Origin: Geodermatophilus aquaeductus
GTDB taxonomy: Bacteria; Actinomycetota; Actinomycetes; Mycobacteriales; Geodermatophilaceae
Assembly (NCBI RefSeq): GCF_900182545.1
Contig: NZ_FXTJ01000016.1
Location: forward strand, 1-64,000
Reading direction: 5' to 3'
DNA: 64,000 nucleotides
Position numbers and translations under genes: made by a program. Below the pieces are notes generated by a model. That model searched no databases, had not been told where the DNA came from, and saw nothing but the letters and a program-made list of their open reading frames with translations. This document shows, one piece after another, positions 11,013-19,560 of this stretch (position 1 is its first letter; every line of letters starts with the position of its first letter).

Positions 11013-12605
11013 TCAGCGGCCGGGCGGGCGGACCGACTGGGCGTGGTGGAACTGGTCGGTGGGGTCCCACCGCCCCTTGACCTCCTGCAGGCGGCGGTAG
11101 TTCGGGCCGAAGTACAGGGTGGGCCAGTTCCGCAGGTCGACGTCGGGGTAGTTGACGTAGCAGCCGTCGGTGACGTCGTCGCGCGCCGGCTCCCCGCCGG
11201 TGTCGGCGTAGACCGAGGCGTAGGACCGGCGGATCCAGTCCAGGTTCACCTCGTCGTCGGCCGGGTCGGTCCAGTAGGTCTGGTACTGCAGCTTCATGAT
11301 CGACGAGCGCTGCGACACCGCCGTGTCGCCGGGCGCGACGGCGTTGATCCGCCCGCCGTAGGTGTCCACCTGCACCAGCGCCTGCGGATTGCTGTAGGAG
11401 GCGTCGGTCAGCGCGGCGTGGAGGGCGGCGACGTGCCGGTCGGGGAAGGGCCGGCGCATGTACGCCGACTTGTACTTGCCCCGCTGGTTGGGACCCGAGC
11501 CGTTGAGCGTCTGGGTCGCCTGCAGCCACGGCATCGTGCGCCGCGTGGTGGTGGGCAGCGCCGCGGCGGGCATGCCGTCGTCGAGCGCCCCGAGGAAGGC
11601 GTCGAGCAGCTCGGGGTCCTCGCCGGAGGCCTGGGTGAGCAGCGTGACCGTGCCGGCGGAGACGTGGGAGAGCTTGAGCAGGCCGAACAGCCGGCAGCCG
11701 GGGCTGTCGGGAGCGCTGTTGGCGGCCAGCCAGCCGCCGTAGTTGCGCAGCAGGGTGGCGAAGGACGCCGCGTCGAGGGTCGCCCACTGCCACGTGGTGG
11801 TGGCCAGCTGCACGGCCGGCGGAGGTGCCGGCAGGTCGCGGAACGTGTAGGCCGTGATGACGCCGAAGGTGCCGCCCCCGCCGCCGGTGTGCGCCCAGAA
11901 GAGGTCACCGGTGTCCGGGTCGCCCGGGCGGGCGGTCACGAGGCGCACCGACCGGTCGGCGTCGACGACGACCACGTCGACGGCGGCGAGGTGGTCGACG
12001 GTCAGACCGTGCTCGCGGGACATCAGCCCGTAGCCCCCGCCGACGACGTGGCCGCCCAGGCCGACCGAGTAGCAGGACCCGGCGGGCAGCGTGACGCCGT
12101 GGCTCTTGTACAGGAGTTCGTAGACGTCCCAGTTCGTGCACCCGCTCTCCATCCGGATGCCGCCGTCGGCGTCCTGGGTGACCGCGCGCATGCCCGAGAC
12201 GTCGAGGACCACGCCGTCGGGGTTGTCCGTCACGAACCCCTCGTAGCAGTGGCCGCCGGCGCGCACGGTGATCCGCCGGCCCGCGGCGACCGCGTCGCGG
12301 ACCGCCGCCAGGCACTGGTCCTGGGTGGTCACCACGACCACCGCCGCGGGCGTGCCGGTGAACCGCTGGTTGAACCCCGTCACGAGCGCCGGGTACCGCG
12401 GGTCGGTGCGGCCGACCACCGCCACGGGGACCGGGCCGCCGCCCGGAGACCCCGGCGGGTGCGCCGCCGCCGGCGCCGGGACGACCGCCCCCATCGCGAC
12501 GCCGGCGGCCGCCGTCCCCGATCCGACGAGGAACCCGCGCCGGGACAGCCCGCGTCGCGCCCTCCGTCCGCTGCGGTCCTCGCTGGTCTCGCGCACGCTC
12601 GTCAC
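11013..12605 (-). CDS. Tat-exported FAD-linked oxidase (berberine-bridge-enzyme type)
   Basis: 530 aa. A twin-arginine signal (SRRGFLV with R22/R23, then an Ala-rich segment to about residue 48) directs export of the folded protein. The FAD_binding_4 domain follows, with RAGGHCYEG (H119) and PAGSCYSVGLGGHVVGGGYG (C178), the His and Cys that carry FAD bicovalently in this family. The C-terminus NYPDVDLRNWPTLYFGPNY is the BBE motif. Such enzymes oxidise sugars, alkaloids or polyketides; the substrate is unknown. GTG 12605 has AGGGGGAG upstream. The gene is divergent from a SARP-type regulator that may control it. Confidence 0.9.
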   Translation of the reverse strand: MTSVRETSEDRSGRRARRGLSRRGFLVGSGTAAAGVAMGAVVPAPAAAHPPGSPGGGPVPVAVVGRTDPRYPALVTGFNQRFTGTPAAVVVVTTQDQCLAAVRDAVAAGRRITVRAGGHCYEGFVTDNPDGVVLDVSGMRAVTQDADGGIRMESGCTNWDVYELLYKSHGVTLPAGSCYSVGLGGHVVGGGYGLMSREHGLTVDHLAAVDVVVVDADRSVRLVTARPGDPDTGDLFWAHTGGGGGTFGVITAYTFRDLPAPPPAVQLATTTWQWATLDAASFATLLRNYGGWLAANSAPDSPGCRLFGLLKLSHVSAGTVTLLTQASGEDPELLDAFLGALDDGMPAAALPTTTRRTMPWLQATQTLNGSGPNQRGKYKSAYMRRPFPDRHVAALHAALTDASYSNPQALVQVDTYGGRINAVAPGDTAVSQRSSIMKLQYQTYWTDPADDEVNLDWIRRSYASVYADTGGEPARDDVTDGCYVNYPDVDLRNWPTLYFGPNYRRLQEVKGRWDPTDQFHHAQSVRPPGR

Positions 12606-12855
12606 GGGCTCCCCCTGGACTCGGCCCCTCGGCGGGGCGGCGGTCGCGCCACCCTGCGTCCGGCCGCTCCAAACCCGCTCCAACACCGGCGGCCGGCCGC
12701 GCTCCCGACCCCTACCGGGGCGGCGCCGGATGCGGTACGCAGTGGTCCGACGCTGGGGCGTCACCGGCGGTGGTCGCGCACCGGGTGCGGCGGCTCCCGC
12801 CCGGAGCCGTGCCCCGTCGTCGCGGCACGGGGGTGGCACGCGAGGGGGTCCCATC

Positions 12856-13677
12856 GTGCACGGCGACGTCCCAGCCCACGCGCTGTCCTTCCGGGACCTC
12901 GGCCCGCTCGAGGTCCACCGCGGCGGGGCGCCGGTCGCCCTCGGCGGCGGCCGCCTCACCGCGGCCCTGTCGCTGCTGCTGCTCGGCGCGGGACGGCAGG
13001 TCAGCGTCGACGCGCTCACCGAGGCCGTGTGGGGCGAGCGGTCCCCGGCCCGCTCGCCGTCGACGCTGGACTCGCACGTCTGGCGGCTGCGCAAGGCGCT
13101 CGAGCCCGACCGGCTCCCGGGCGCTCCCTCGGCGGTGCTGGTGCGCGAGCCGGGCGGCTACCGGCTGGCCGCCGCTCCCGGGAGCATCGACTCGGGGCGC
13201 TTCGCCCTGCTCGCCGGCGAGGCGCGGGCGGGGCTCGCCGCCGGTCGCCCGGACGAGGCCGGCCGGGCCGCCGAGCGGGCGCTGGCGCTGTGGCGGGGGC
13301 GGCCCTACCCCACGGTGGCCGACGAGCCGTGGGCCGTCGCCGCCGTGGCCCGGCTGGAGGAGCAGCGCGACCAGGTGCGCGAGCTGCTGGTCGAGGCGCT
13401 GCTCGCCGCCGGCGACCCGGAGCGCGCCCTCCTGGAGGTGGCGGCAGCCGTCGCGGAGACGCCGCTGCGCGAGCGGCTGTGGAGCCTGCGCATGCTCGCG
13501 CAGCACCGCCTGGGCCGGACCGAGGAGGCGCTGCGCAGCTACCGCCAGGTGCGCGCGGTGCTGCGGGACGAGCTCGGGCTCGAGCCCGGATGCGGGCTGC
13601 GGACGCTGCACGCCCGGATGCTGGCCGAGGACCCGACGCTGGCCGGCCCGTCGCGCGCGCTCACCACACCCGCCTGA
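12856..13677 (+). CDS. SARP-type transcriptional regulator (wHTH + BTAD)
   Basis: 273 aa. An OmpR-like winged helix covers about residues 10-100 (VSVDALTEAVWGERSP, then LDSHVWRLRKALEP), and a bacterial transcriptional activation domain covers 105-255 (LRERLWSLRMLAQHRLGR, then LRDELGLEPG). This is the short SARP form without an ATPase or TPR half; in streptomycetes such proteins activate secondary-metabolite genes. GTG 12856 follows GAGGGGGT by six bases. The only plausible neighbour target is the divergent FAD oxidase, 250 bases away. No biosynthetic cluster is visible. Confidence 0.88.
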   Translation: MHGDVPAHALSFRDLGPLEVHRGGAPVALGGGRLTAALSLLLLGAGRQVSVDALTEAVWGERSPARSPSTLDSHVWRLRKALEPDRLPGAPSAVLVREPGGYRLAAAPGSIDSGRFALLAGEARAGLAAGRPDEAGRAAERALALWRGRPYPTVADEPWAVAAVARLEEQRDQVRELLVEALLAAGDPERALLEVAAAVAETPLRERLWSLRMLAQHRLGRTEEALRSYRQVRAVLRDELGLEPGCGLRTLHARMLAEDPTLAGPSRALTTPA

Positions 13678-13814
13678 GCGGATCCCGGCCGGCCGGCGCC
13701 ACTCCTGATACGGCCGACCCACGCGCCACTGGCGTTCCTGTACGGCGACGTTCCCGTGCCGCACCATGGCGGACCGGTGCAGCGGTGCACCGGTGTCCAC
13801 GGGGGAGATCGCCC

Positions 13815-15668
13815 ATGTCGTCGTTGTCCGACCCTGCCGTCCAGGCCGTCCTGCGGCACCACAAGCAGCGCTCGCCGGAGACGCCGATGCGCGCGGTGGT
13901 TTCGAAGGCCGCCGCCCTCGGCTTCGACGTCGTCCCGCCCCGCGAGGGCAGCAGCGCCACCTACCTGCGCCTGGTGTCGACGACGCCGTCGGGCCGCAAG
14001 GTCACCCTCTACGTCGACGGCGCCACGCTGACGTCGAACGCGAAGGGCGACCGCGCCTTCGCCGCCGCGCTGCCCGGCGCGGTCGAGACGACCGTCGACG
14101 TGCAGTTCCCGTTCGCCGGGACCGATCCGGTCGAGGTGCTCGTCGCCTTCACCGACGACGCGCGCCACGGCGCCGTGCGGACCGCGCCCGTCCCCGCGCC
14201 TGCGCCCGTCCCCGCGCCGGACACCACCGGCTGGCCCGCTCCGTGGCCGGCTCCCGCTCCCCTGCCACCCGCGCCCCTGCCGCCCACCCCGGTGCCGGTG
14301 GGCCAGGGACGTCAGCGTCTCGTGCTCGGGGTCGTCGCGGCGGTCGTCCTGCTGTTCGTGGTCGCCGGTGTGGTCACCAGCGGGGTCGGCGGCGGGCTGG
14401 CGATGGCCGGGCTCGCCGCCCTGCTCGTCGGCCTCGGCGCGGTCGTCGCCGGCCGGGCGCGCTGGGCGTTCATCGCCTCGCGCCGGGTGGGCGGTGCCGT
14501 CCTCGCCGCGGGCCTCGTGGCCGTCGTCGTCGGCGGCGTCACCGCGCCCCGGACCGAGCCCACCGCCGCCTCCGCGCCGGCGAGCACGTCGTCGGCCGCT
14601 CCGGGCACGTCCTCGGCCGCCGAGCGGAGCGCCGCCGCGGAGGCGGAGGTCGCCGCCGCCGAGGCCGCCCTGCAGCGGGCGGAGACCAGCGAGTCCGCCG
14701 TCGTCCCGGTCGACCCCGCCACCGGGCTGCTCTCCGACACCGCCGCCGACGCCGCCGTGGGGACCGCCGCGCCCACCACCGCGCTGGCGGCGCTGGCCGC
14801 CGTCCCGGTGCAGGGCCGGGCGCCACGCACCGGCTACGACCGCGACCTGTTCGGCGCCGGCTGGGTCGACACCGACCGCAACGGCTGCGACACCCGCAAC
14901 GACGTGCTCGCCCGCGACCTCACCGGTGAGACGTTCAAGCCGGGCACGCGCGACTGCGTCGTCCAGACCGGCACGCTCGCCGACCCCTACTCCGGCCGCA
15001 CGATCGGCTTCCAGCGCGGCCAGACCACCAGCGACGACGTCCAGATCGACCACGTCGTCGCGCTGTCGGACGCCTGGCAGAAGGGCGCCCAGCAGTGGGA
15101 CACCGCCCGCCGGACGCAGTTCGCCAACGATCCGCTCAACCTGCTCGCCGTCGACGGCCCGCTCAACATGCAGAAGGGCGACGGCGACGCCGCGACGTGG
15201 CTGCCGCCGGCCCGGGGCTACCGCTGCGCCTACGTGGCCCGGCAGGTCGCGGTGAAGGTCAGCTACGGGCTGTGGATGACGCAGGCCGAGCGCACCGCGA
15301 TCGCCACGGTGCTGAGCACCTGCCCCGGTGAGCCGCTGCCCGGTGGCGTGGTGGCCGCGGTCCCGCAGACGGCCGCGCCGACCACCGCCGCGCCGACGAC
15401 CCCCCGGCCGAGCACGCCGGCTCCCGCGCCGACGACGGCGCAGCGCCCGGCACCGGCCCCCGTGCCCGTCCCGGCACCCGCACCGGCTCCCGCACCCGCG
15501 CCGGCGCCCGCCCCGGCACCGGTGCCCGCCCCCGCGCCCGCCCCGGTCGCGACGTACGCGAACTGCACCGAGGTCAAGGCAGCCGGGGCCGCCCCCATCT
15601 ACCGGGGCGACCCGGGCTGGCAGGACAAGTTCGACCGCGACGGCGACGGGGTCGGCTGCGAGTCCTGA
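13815..15668 (+). CDS. membrane-anchored HNH nuclease (DUF1524) with Excalibur domain
   Basis: 617 aa. Residues 1-120 form an unrecognised soluble domain, then a Pro-rich linker, then three hydrophobic segments (about 169-190, 193-213, 224-242). A DUF1524/HNH domain covers about 338-500: CDTRNDVLARDL, QIDHVVALSDAW (H413), FANDPLNLLAVDGPLNMQK. A Pro-Ala repeat leads to a C-terminal Excalibur motif, DRDGDGVGCE, a likely calcium site. Related secreted DUF1524-Excalibur proteins are common in actinomycetes, probably as extracellular nucleases; the membrane domain and N-terminal domain are less usual. GGGGGAGA precedes ATG 13815. Cleavage of external DNA is inference. Confidence 0.85.
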   Translation: MSSLSDPAVQAVLRHHKQRSPETPMRAVVSKAAALGFDVVPPREGSSATYLRLVSTTPSGRKVTLYVDGATLTSNAKGDRAFAAALPGAVETTVDVQFPFAGTDPVEVLVAFTDDARHGAVRTAPVPAPAPVPAPDTTGWPAPWPAPAPLPPAPLPPTPVPVGQGRQRLVLGVVAAVVLLFVVAGVVTSGVGGGLAMAGLAALLVGLGAVVAGRARWAFIASRRVGGAVLAAGLVAVVVGGVTAPRTEPTAASAPASTSSAAPGTSSAAERSAAAEAEVAAAEAALQRAETSESAVVPVDPATGLLSDTAADAAVGTAAPTTALAALAAVPVQGRAPRTGYDRDLFGAGWVDTDRNGCDTRNDVLARDLTGETFKPGTRDCVVQTGTLADPYSGRTIGFQRGQTTSDDVQIDHVVALSDAWQKGAQQWDTARRTQFANDPLNLLAVDGPLNMQKGDGDAATWLPPARGYRCAYVARQVAVKVSYGLWMTQAERTAIATVLSTCPGEPLPGGVVAAVPQTAAPTTAAPTTPRPSTPAPAPTTAQRPAPAPVPVPAPAPAPAPAPAPAPAPVPAPAPAPVATYANCTEVKAAGAAPIYRGDPGWQDKFDRDGDGVGCES

Positions 15669-15703
15669 CCGCCGGGTCCCCACCGCCGTGTCCCCACCGC
15701 CGA

Positions 15704-15742
15704 GTCCTGGACCCCGCGCCCCCGTGGTGCGGGGGCCAGGAC
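15704..15742. terminator. hairpin between convergent genes
   Basis: GTCCTGG (15704-15710) pairs with CCAGGAC (15736-15742) and inside it GCCCCCG (15718-15724) pairs with CGGGGGC (15730-15736). It lies between the nuclease stop and the stop of the minus-strand small gene, and can serve both. Confidence 0.55.
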
Positions 15743-15761
15743 CGGCGGGCCGGAGCCGGGC

Positions 15762-15992
15762 TCAGTCGGCGAGCAGGGCGGCGTGCGCGCCGAGGCGGTG
15801 GGCCAGGGCCGCGGCGGTACCGGTGGAGCGCAGGACGTCGGCCAGCAGGGCGGCCAGCTCGTCGGCAGCGGCGGCGTCGAGCGGGAGCCCGGCGGCCGGC
15901 TCGTCGAGCTCGGCGCGCAGTGCGGCGTCGAGGTCGGCGGTGTCGAGGTCGTCCAGCTCGACGAGCACGAGCGGGCGCGCGGTGGTCTCCAT
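15762..15992 (-). CDS. small acidic protein, function unknown
   Basis: 76 aa, rich in Ala, Leu, Asp and Glu (VELDDLDTADLDAALRAEL, then AAADELAALLADVLR). It should be mostly alpha-helical and soluble; no cysteines, signal peptide or known motif. ATG 15992 is preceded by GAGGAG. It lies 110 bases downstream of the signal peptidase-LamG gene on the same strand and could share its transcript. I do not recognise the family. Confidence 0.55.
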   Translation of the reverse strand: METTARPLVLVELDDLDTADLDAALRAELDEPAAGLPLDAAAADELAALLADVLRSTGTAAALAHRLGAHAALLAD

Positions 15993-16102
15993 GACGGGCT
16001 CCTCGGGGTCGGCGGGCCGGGATCCGTCCCGGCGACGACGACACTGACCGGCGCTCCGCAGCGCCGGCTGCGGGCAACCGCACGATTCCCGCAAGACCGT
16101 GC

Positions 16103-17494
16103 TCAGCGCCCCGCCCGCGCGTGGTCGGCCACCTGCGCCGGCGTCAGCACCAGGGCGCTGTAGGTCGACACCGACGCCAGCGACCCGGCGAACCAGTTGC
16201 TCGCCGGGCGCACCGGCCAGGCGTCGTTGCTCATCGCGTCCCAGCCGATCCGCCAGAAGCCGCTGTACGCGCGCCCCGCGGTCATCGTCGCGTCGGAGGC
16301 CACCAGAACGCCGTCGACGTAGAGCCGCGAGCCGGGCGCCGCCGCCGCGTTCGTCATGGTGACGACGGCGACATGCCACGTGCCGTCGTTGTAGGCGGAC
16401 GTCGAGGCGATCGTGCGGAAGGTGCCGGCGGTGGGCTGCAGGCCGAAGAGCAGCCGCCCGTCGTTGGCCATGTAGAGGACCCGGTCGACGTCGGCGGAGG
16501 CGCCGGTCTCGGACGTGGCGACGGCGACCAGCACGCCGCCGCGGGTCGTCGTCGTGCGGAACCAGACCTCGTAGCTGAACACCGTCGGCGCCGTGCCGCC
16601 GGTCGACGTCGTCACGTGGTCGTCGACGCCGTCGAGGGAGACCGCACGGCCGCCGTCGCGCGGGCACGGCCCGGCGACGCCGAGGGTGACCCCGTTGCGG
16701 TAGGTGCCGTTGGTCGCCGTGCCGGAGGTGTCGGCCGCGGCGGTGCCCCCGGTCTCCTGCAGCGCGTAGTACCGGCCGGCCACAGCGGTGCCGGTGACCC
16801 CGCCGGCCCCGACGTCGCGCGCGGCGTTGCCGCAGGTGAAGTAGGTGGCCGAGGTCAGCCCGCCGGAGTCCCCGCCCGTCGTGCCCGCGAAGGCCGCCCG
16901 GCCGGGGACGGCGACCAGCGCGACCACCAGCGCCGCCGTCCCGGCCGCCGCGACGGCGATCAGCGGCCGGCGCCACCGCGCCCGGGGCCCGGGCTCCGCG
17001 GCGGGCCCGCGGTACAGCAGCGCCGCCGCGACCACGACGGCGAGCCCGGCCCCGGCGCCGGCCAGGGGCGCGGCCCGGTGCCCGGCCACCCAGACGGCGG
17101 CGTGCCCGACGACGGGCACCCGCAGCGCGCCGACCCCGTGCACGGCGCCCCGGTCGACCGGCGTCCGGTCGACCTCCGGGTTCGCGTCGCCGCGCAGCAC
17201 CAGGCGCCCGTCGTCGCCGACCTGCACCAGCCGGTGCAGCCGCAGCGCGCCCGGGTGGTCGGGGTCGTCGACGAGCAGCACCTGACCCGGCACGAGGTCG
17301 TCGCCGGCCGGCCGGGCGAGGACGACGTCGCCGACGGCCAGAGCCGGCGCCATCGACCCCGACCCGACGACCGTGGCCTCCCAGCCGGCCGCGACCGGCA
17401 CGACCGACCACAGCACCAGGCCGCCGAGGGTGGCCAGCAGGCCGCGGGCCAGGGTCGACACCAGCAGCGCGGTCCAGGTGCCGCGGGCGGACAC
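16103..17494 (-). CDS. SipW-type signal peptidase I fused to an exported LamG domain
   Basis: 463 aa. Residues 1-165 are a signal peptidase of the SipW/ER type: a first membrane helix (13-33), SGSMAP with catalytic S47, LHRLV with H87 replacing the bacterial Lys, RGDANPEVD with D103, and a second helix (145-162). A third hydrophobic helix (177-199) follows, ending in AFAGTT (201-206), much like the region after the signal helix of the TasA-like neighbour (AFSATT). Residues about 230-463 form a LamG/concanavalin-like domain (VSLDGVDDHVTT, LYVDGVLVA). So the chain looks like peptidase plus its own substrate. GTG 17494 lies 21 bases after the TasA-like gene. The fusion is seen; self-processing is inference. 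Confidence 0.85.
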   Translation of the reverse strand: MSARGTWTALLVSTLARGLLATLGGLVLWSVVPVAAGWEATVVGSGSMAPALAVGDVVLARPAGDDLVPGQVLLVDDPDHPGALRLHRLVQVGDDGRLVLRGDANPEVDRTPVDRGAVHGVGALRVPVVGHAAVWVAGHRAAPLAGAGAGLAVVVAAALLYRGPAAEPGPRARWRRPLIAVAAAGTAALVVALVAVPGRAAFAGTTGGDSGGLTSATYFTCGNAARDVGAGGVTGTAVAGRYYALQETGGTAAADTSGTATNGTYRNGVTLGVAGPCPRDGGRAVSLDGVDDHVTTSTGGTAPTVFSYEVWFRTTTTRGGVLVAVATSETGASADVDRVLYMANDGRLLFGLQPTAGTFRTIASTSAYNDGTWHVAVVTMTNAAAAPGSRLYVDGVLVASDATMTAGRAYSGFWRIGWDAMSNDAWPVRPASNWFAGSLASVSTYSALVLTPAQVADHARAGR

Positions 17495-17515
17495 GGGAGC
17501 GGCTCTCGGCGCGGG

Positions 17516-18118
17516 TCAGACGCTCTGCGCCTCCCACGTGAAGCCGACCTGCGCGCTGCCGCCCTGGGTGCTGTTGGGCGCGGAGGCGCTGAAGGCGTAG
17601 GTGAACCGGTAGGCGCGGGTCTCCGACGCCGCGCCGGTCGGGTTCCAGGTGCCGTAGCCGGCGGCGTAGGTCGCGGCGGTGAACCCGGCGAGGGTGCCGC
17701 TGTAGACCGCCGCGCCCGTGGGCAGCGTGGTGAAGTCGCTGCAGTCGGCGGCGGCGCCCGTCCCCTGCGTGACGGTCAGCGTCAGGTACGACGACAGGGC
17801 ATTCGTCGTGGTCAGGCCGGTGCCGTACAGCTTCACGCTCGAGGGCACGGTGCCGGTCGAGGTCACCGCGATGCAGCGGGTCCCCGTGGCGCCGGGCGCC
17901 ATGCGGGTCACGGTGAACAGCGCGGTGCCGGCGTCGTTGTCGGTGAGGGTCACCGTGCCCGCGGCCCAGGAGTCCGGGCCGTTGTCCGTCGTCGCCGAGA
18001 ACGCCGACGACGAGGACTGCCAGACCAGGCCGACGGAGGCGGCGAGCCCCAGCACGGGGGCGAGGACGGCGGCGGCGAGGGTGGCGCGGCGGCCGGGGCG
18101 GCGGACGGTGCGGGTCAT
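17516..18118 (-). CDS. TasA/camelysin-like exported protein
   Basis: 200 aa. A basic start (TRTVRRPGRRATL), one hydrophobic helix (about 14-33) and then SSAFSATTDNGPDSWAAG, the typical context of SipW-dependent exported proteins such as TasA and camelysin. The mature part is a Ser/Thr/Gly-rich beta protein of about 160 residues with two cysteines. In Bacillus such proteins form biofilm fibres; here assembly is not shown. ATG 18118 has GGGAGAG upstream. It is the first gene of a pair with the SipW-type peptidase that follows at 21 bases. Confidence 0.72.
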   Translation of the reverse strand: MTRTVRRPGRRATLAAAVLAPVLGLAASVGLVWQSSSSAFSATTDNGPDSWAAGTVTLTDNDAGTALFTVTRMAPGATGTRCIAVTSTGTVPSSVKLYGTGLTTTNALSSYLTLTVTQGTGAAADCSDFTTLPTGAAVYSGTLAGFTAATYAAGYGTWNPTGAASETRAYRFTYAFSASAPNSTQGGSAQVGFTWEAQSV

Positions 18119-18333
18119 GGACTCTCCCGGGACAGGTGCCGGCCTCGTGCCGGTGCCGTGCCCAACGGGGTCCCGCGCCGAGGGCTGCGGCCGTCACCGG
18201 GCGCCTGCCCGGCCGGGTGAGCACCGGCGCCCGGACGGCGGAAGGGTGGTGGGCGGGGTCGCTCAGCGTGAGGAACGCAGGTCGGAACCCGCCACGCGGG
18301 GGCCCGGGGGTCGGCAAGACCGCTCCGGACGGC

Positions 18334-18339
18334 TAGGGT
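18334..18339 (+). promoter_or_regulatory. -10 element of cspA
   Basis: TAGGGT, with a weak -35 (TCGGCA at 18311-18316) 17 bases before it. It implies a 5' leader of about 60 bases before cspA, which fits cold-shock genes, whose leaders often regulate translation. Confidence 0.45.
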
Positions 18340-18406
18340 TCCTCGCGTCGGGAAGGCCCTGCGCTCTGGCAGGACCCCGATGCACCATCGCAGCTAGGAG
18401 CGAGCA

Positions 18407-18610
18407 ATGCCCGAAGGAACTGTCAAGTGGTTCAACGCGGAGAAGGGGTTCGGCTTCGCCACCCCCGACGGTGGCGGACCTGACGTGTTCGTCCACTACT
18501 CGGCCATCCAGACCAGCGGGTACCGCTCGCTCGACGAAGGCCAGCGGATCTCGTTCGACGTCGAGCAGGGCCAGAAGGGCCCGCAGGCGGCCAACGTCAC
18601 CCCGCTCTGA
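18407..18610 (+). CDS. cspA: cold-shock protein
   Basis: 67 aa, the standard size. It starts [16 protein letters not shown] and carries both RNA-binding motifs (KGFGF and DVFVHYSAI), ending in PQAANVTPL. It is a single OB-fold RNA chaperone that binds single-stranded nucleic acid and prevents RNA structure. AGGAGCGAG precedes ATG 18407, and a strong terminator follows. It is probably transcribed alone. Confidence 0.97.
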   Translation: MPEGTVKWFNAEKGFGFATPDGGGPDVFVHYSAIQTSGYRSLDEGQRISFDVEQGQKGPQAANVTPL

Positions 18611-18624
18611 TCTCCTGATCAGCA

Positions 18625-18660
18625 CAGCGCCCCCGCCCGGTCCTCCGGGCGGGGGCGCTG
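18625..18660. terminator. strong terminator after cspA
   Basis: A perfect 15-bp stem, CAGCGCCCCCGCCCG with CGGGCGGGGGCGCTG, and a six-base loop, 14 bases after the cspA stop. It also lies 15 bases from the stop of the convergent gene at 18676 and probably works for both. There is no long T tract. Confidence 0.85.
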
Positions 18661-18675
18661 TCGTTCGCGGGGCGG

Positions 18676-19140
18676 TCAGTGCGCCCGGGGCACGTACCCG
18701 CCGACCAGTGCCTGCATGAGCAGCGCCCCCGCGTCCGGGCCCACCGCCCGCGCGGCGTCGGCGAAGGCCCGCCAGCGCTCGCGCTCGACGTCGGTCGGCG
18801 CCCGCTCGGCCCGGGTCTGCGCCTGCTCCAGCAGCCGCTCCCACTCCCCCTGCGGGGTCGGCCACAGCCCCGCCAGCCGCCGCGCCTCGGCGGAGATGCC
18901 GGTGATCCGCACGATGTCGCCGGCGTGGTTGGTCAGCGGCTCGATGTAGCCCGCCGCCGCGAGGGCCTTCGCCGCGGCGATCACCTGCTCCTTGGGCAGG
19001 CCACTGCCCGGGACGACGGAGCCGAGGAGATACGGCGCGCCGCCGTGCTTGGGCTCGTCCACCAGCCGGGCGACCGCCCGCAGCACGGGCAGGTCGCGGG
19101 AGAACCAGGTGTCGGCCAGGGGTGCGTCGGGCGGTGTCAC
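18676..19140 (-). CDS. hypothetical protein, possible winged-helix fold
   Basis: 154 aa. The first 90 residues (LPVLRAVARLVDE, LPKEQVIAAAKALAAAGYIEPL, then VRITGISAEARRLAGLWP) look like a winged helix: helices followed by a short beta pair. The rest is a charged helical segment ending LLMQALVGGYVPRAH. I do not recognise a named family. GTG 19140 has no clear ribosome binding site. Convergent with cspA. Confidence 0.65.
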   Translation of the reverse strand: MTPPDAPLADTWFSRDLPVLRAVARLVDEPKHGGAPYLLGSVVPGSGLPKEQVIAAAKALAAAGYIEPLTNHAGDIVRITGISAEARRLAGLWPTPQGEWERLLEQAQTRAERAPTDVERERWRAFADAARAVGPDAGALLMQALVGGYVPRAH

Positions 19141-19169
19141 GCCGTCCAGTCTCCCCGCCGCACGCGGCG

Positions 19170-19206
19170 GCGCCCCGCCACCCGGGGTCACGGGGTGGCG
19201 GGGCGC
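19170..19206. terminator. hairpin after the remnant membrane gene
   Basis: A 14-bp perfect stem, GCGCCCCGCCACCC with GGGTGGCGGGGCGC, and a nine-base loop. It lies 17 bases past the stop of the minus-strand membrane gene at 19224. Confidence 0.7.
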
Positions 19207-19223
19207 TGCCGGCCGGCGCGGGG

Positions 19224-19560
19224 TCAGCGGGCGCCGGTCAGGTGCGGGCGGGCGGCCAGGACGATCCCGAGGACCGTGTAACCGGCCAGCAGGTGTCCCG
19301 CCCCGGCGAACGAGGCGGTCTGCGCGTCGGCCAGGGCCGAGACCGGGAACACGACCAGCGCCCACGTCTCCGCGACCGCCGGCCAGGCACGCGCCGGCCC
19401 CCGCCACCGCCCGGCGACGGCGATCCGCACGCCGATCGCCGCCATGCCGAGCATCGACAGCGGCCAGAACAGGTCCAGCGCCAGGAAGAAGGCGTTCTCG
19501 GACAGGCCGGGGGCGGAAGAGCAGCGAGCTGGCCTTGTAGGCGAGGGCGTGGTCGGCGTG
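19224..19560 (-). pseudogene. remnant of a membrane protein gene, 5' part missing and frameshifted
   Basis: The last ~96 codons encode four clean hydrophobic segments (LDLFWPLSMLGMAAIGVRIA, then ALVVFPVSALADAQ, then LLAGYTVLGIVLAA). Reading upstream, the protein-like sequence continues as YKASSLLFRP in another frame; dropping one base from the G5 run at 19509-19513 joins them as LLFRP-GLSENAFF. Beyond about 19560 the opposite strand clearly codes for the kinase, so the N-terminal half is gone. I do not know the family. A sequencing or assembly error would look the same. Confidence 0.6.

Noticed and set aside
15440-15550. Long Pro-Ala coding repeat as a possible mobile or regulatory repeat
   Set aside because: It is a normal flexible linker between the nuclease and Excalibur domains, with irregular codons.
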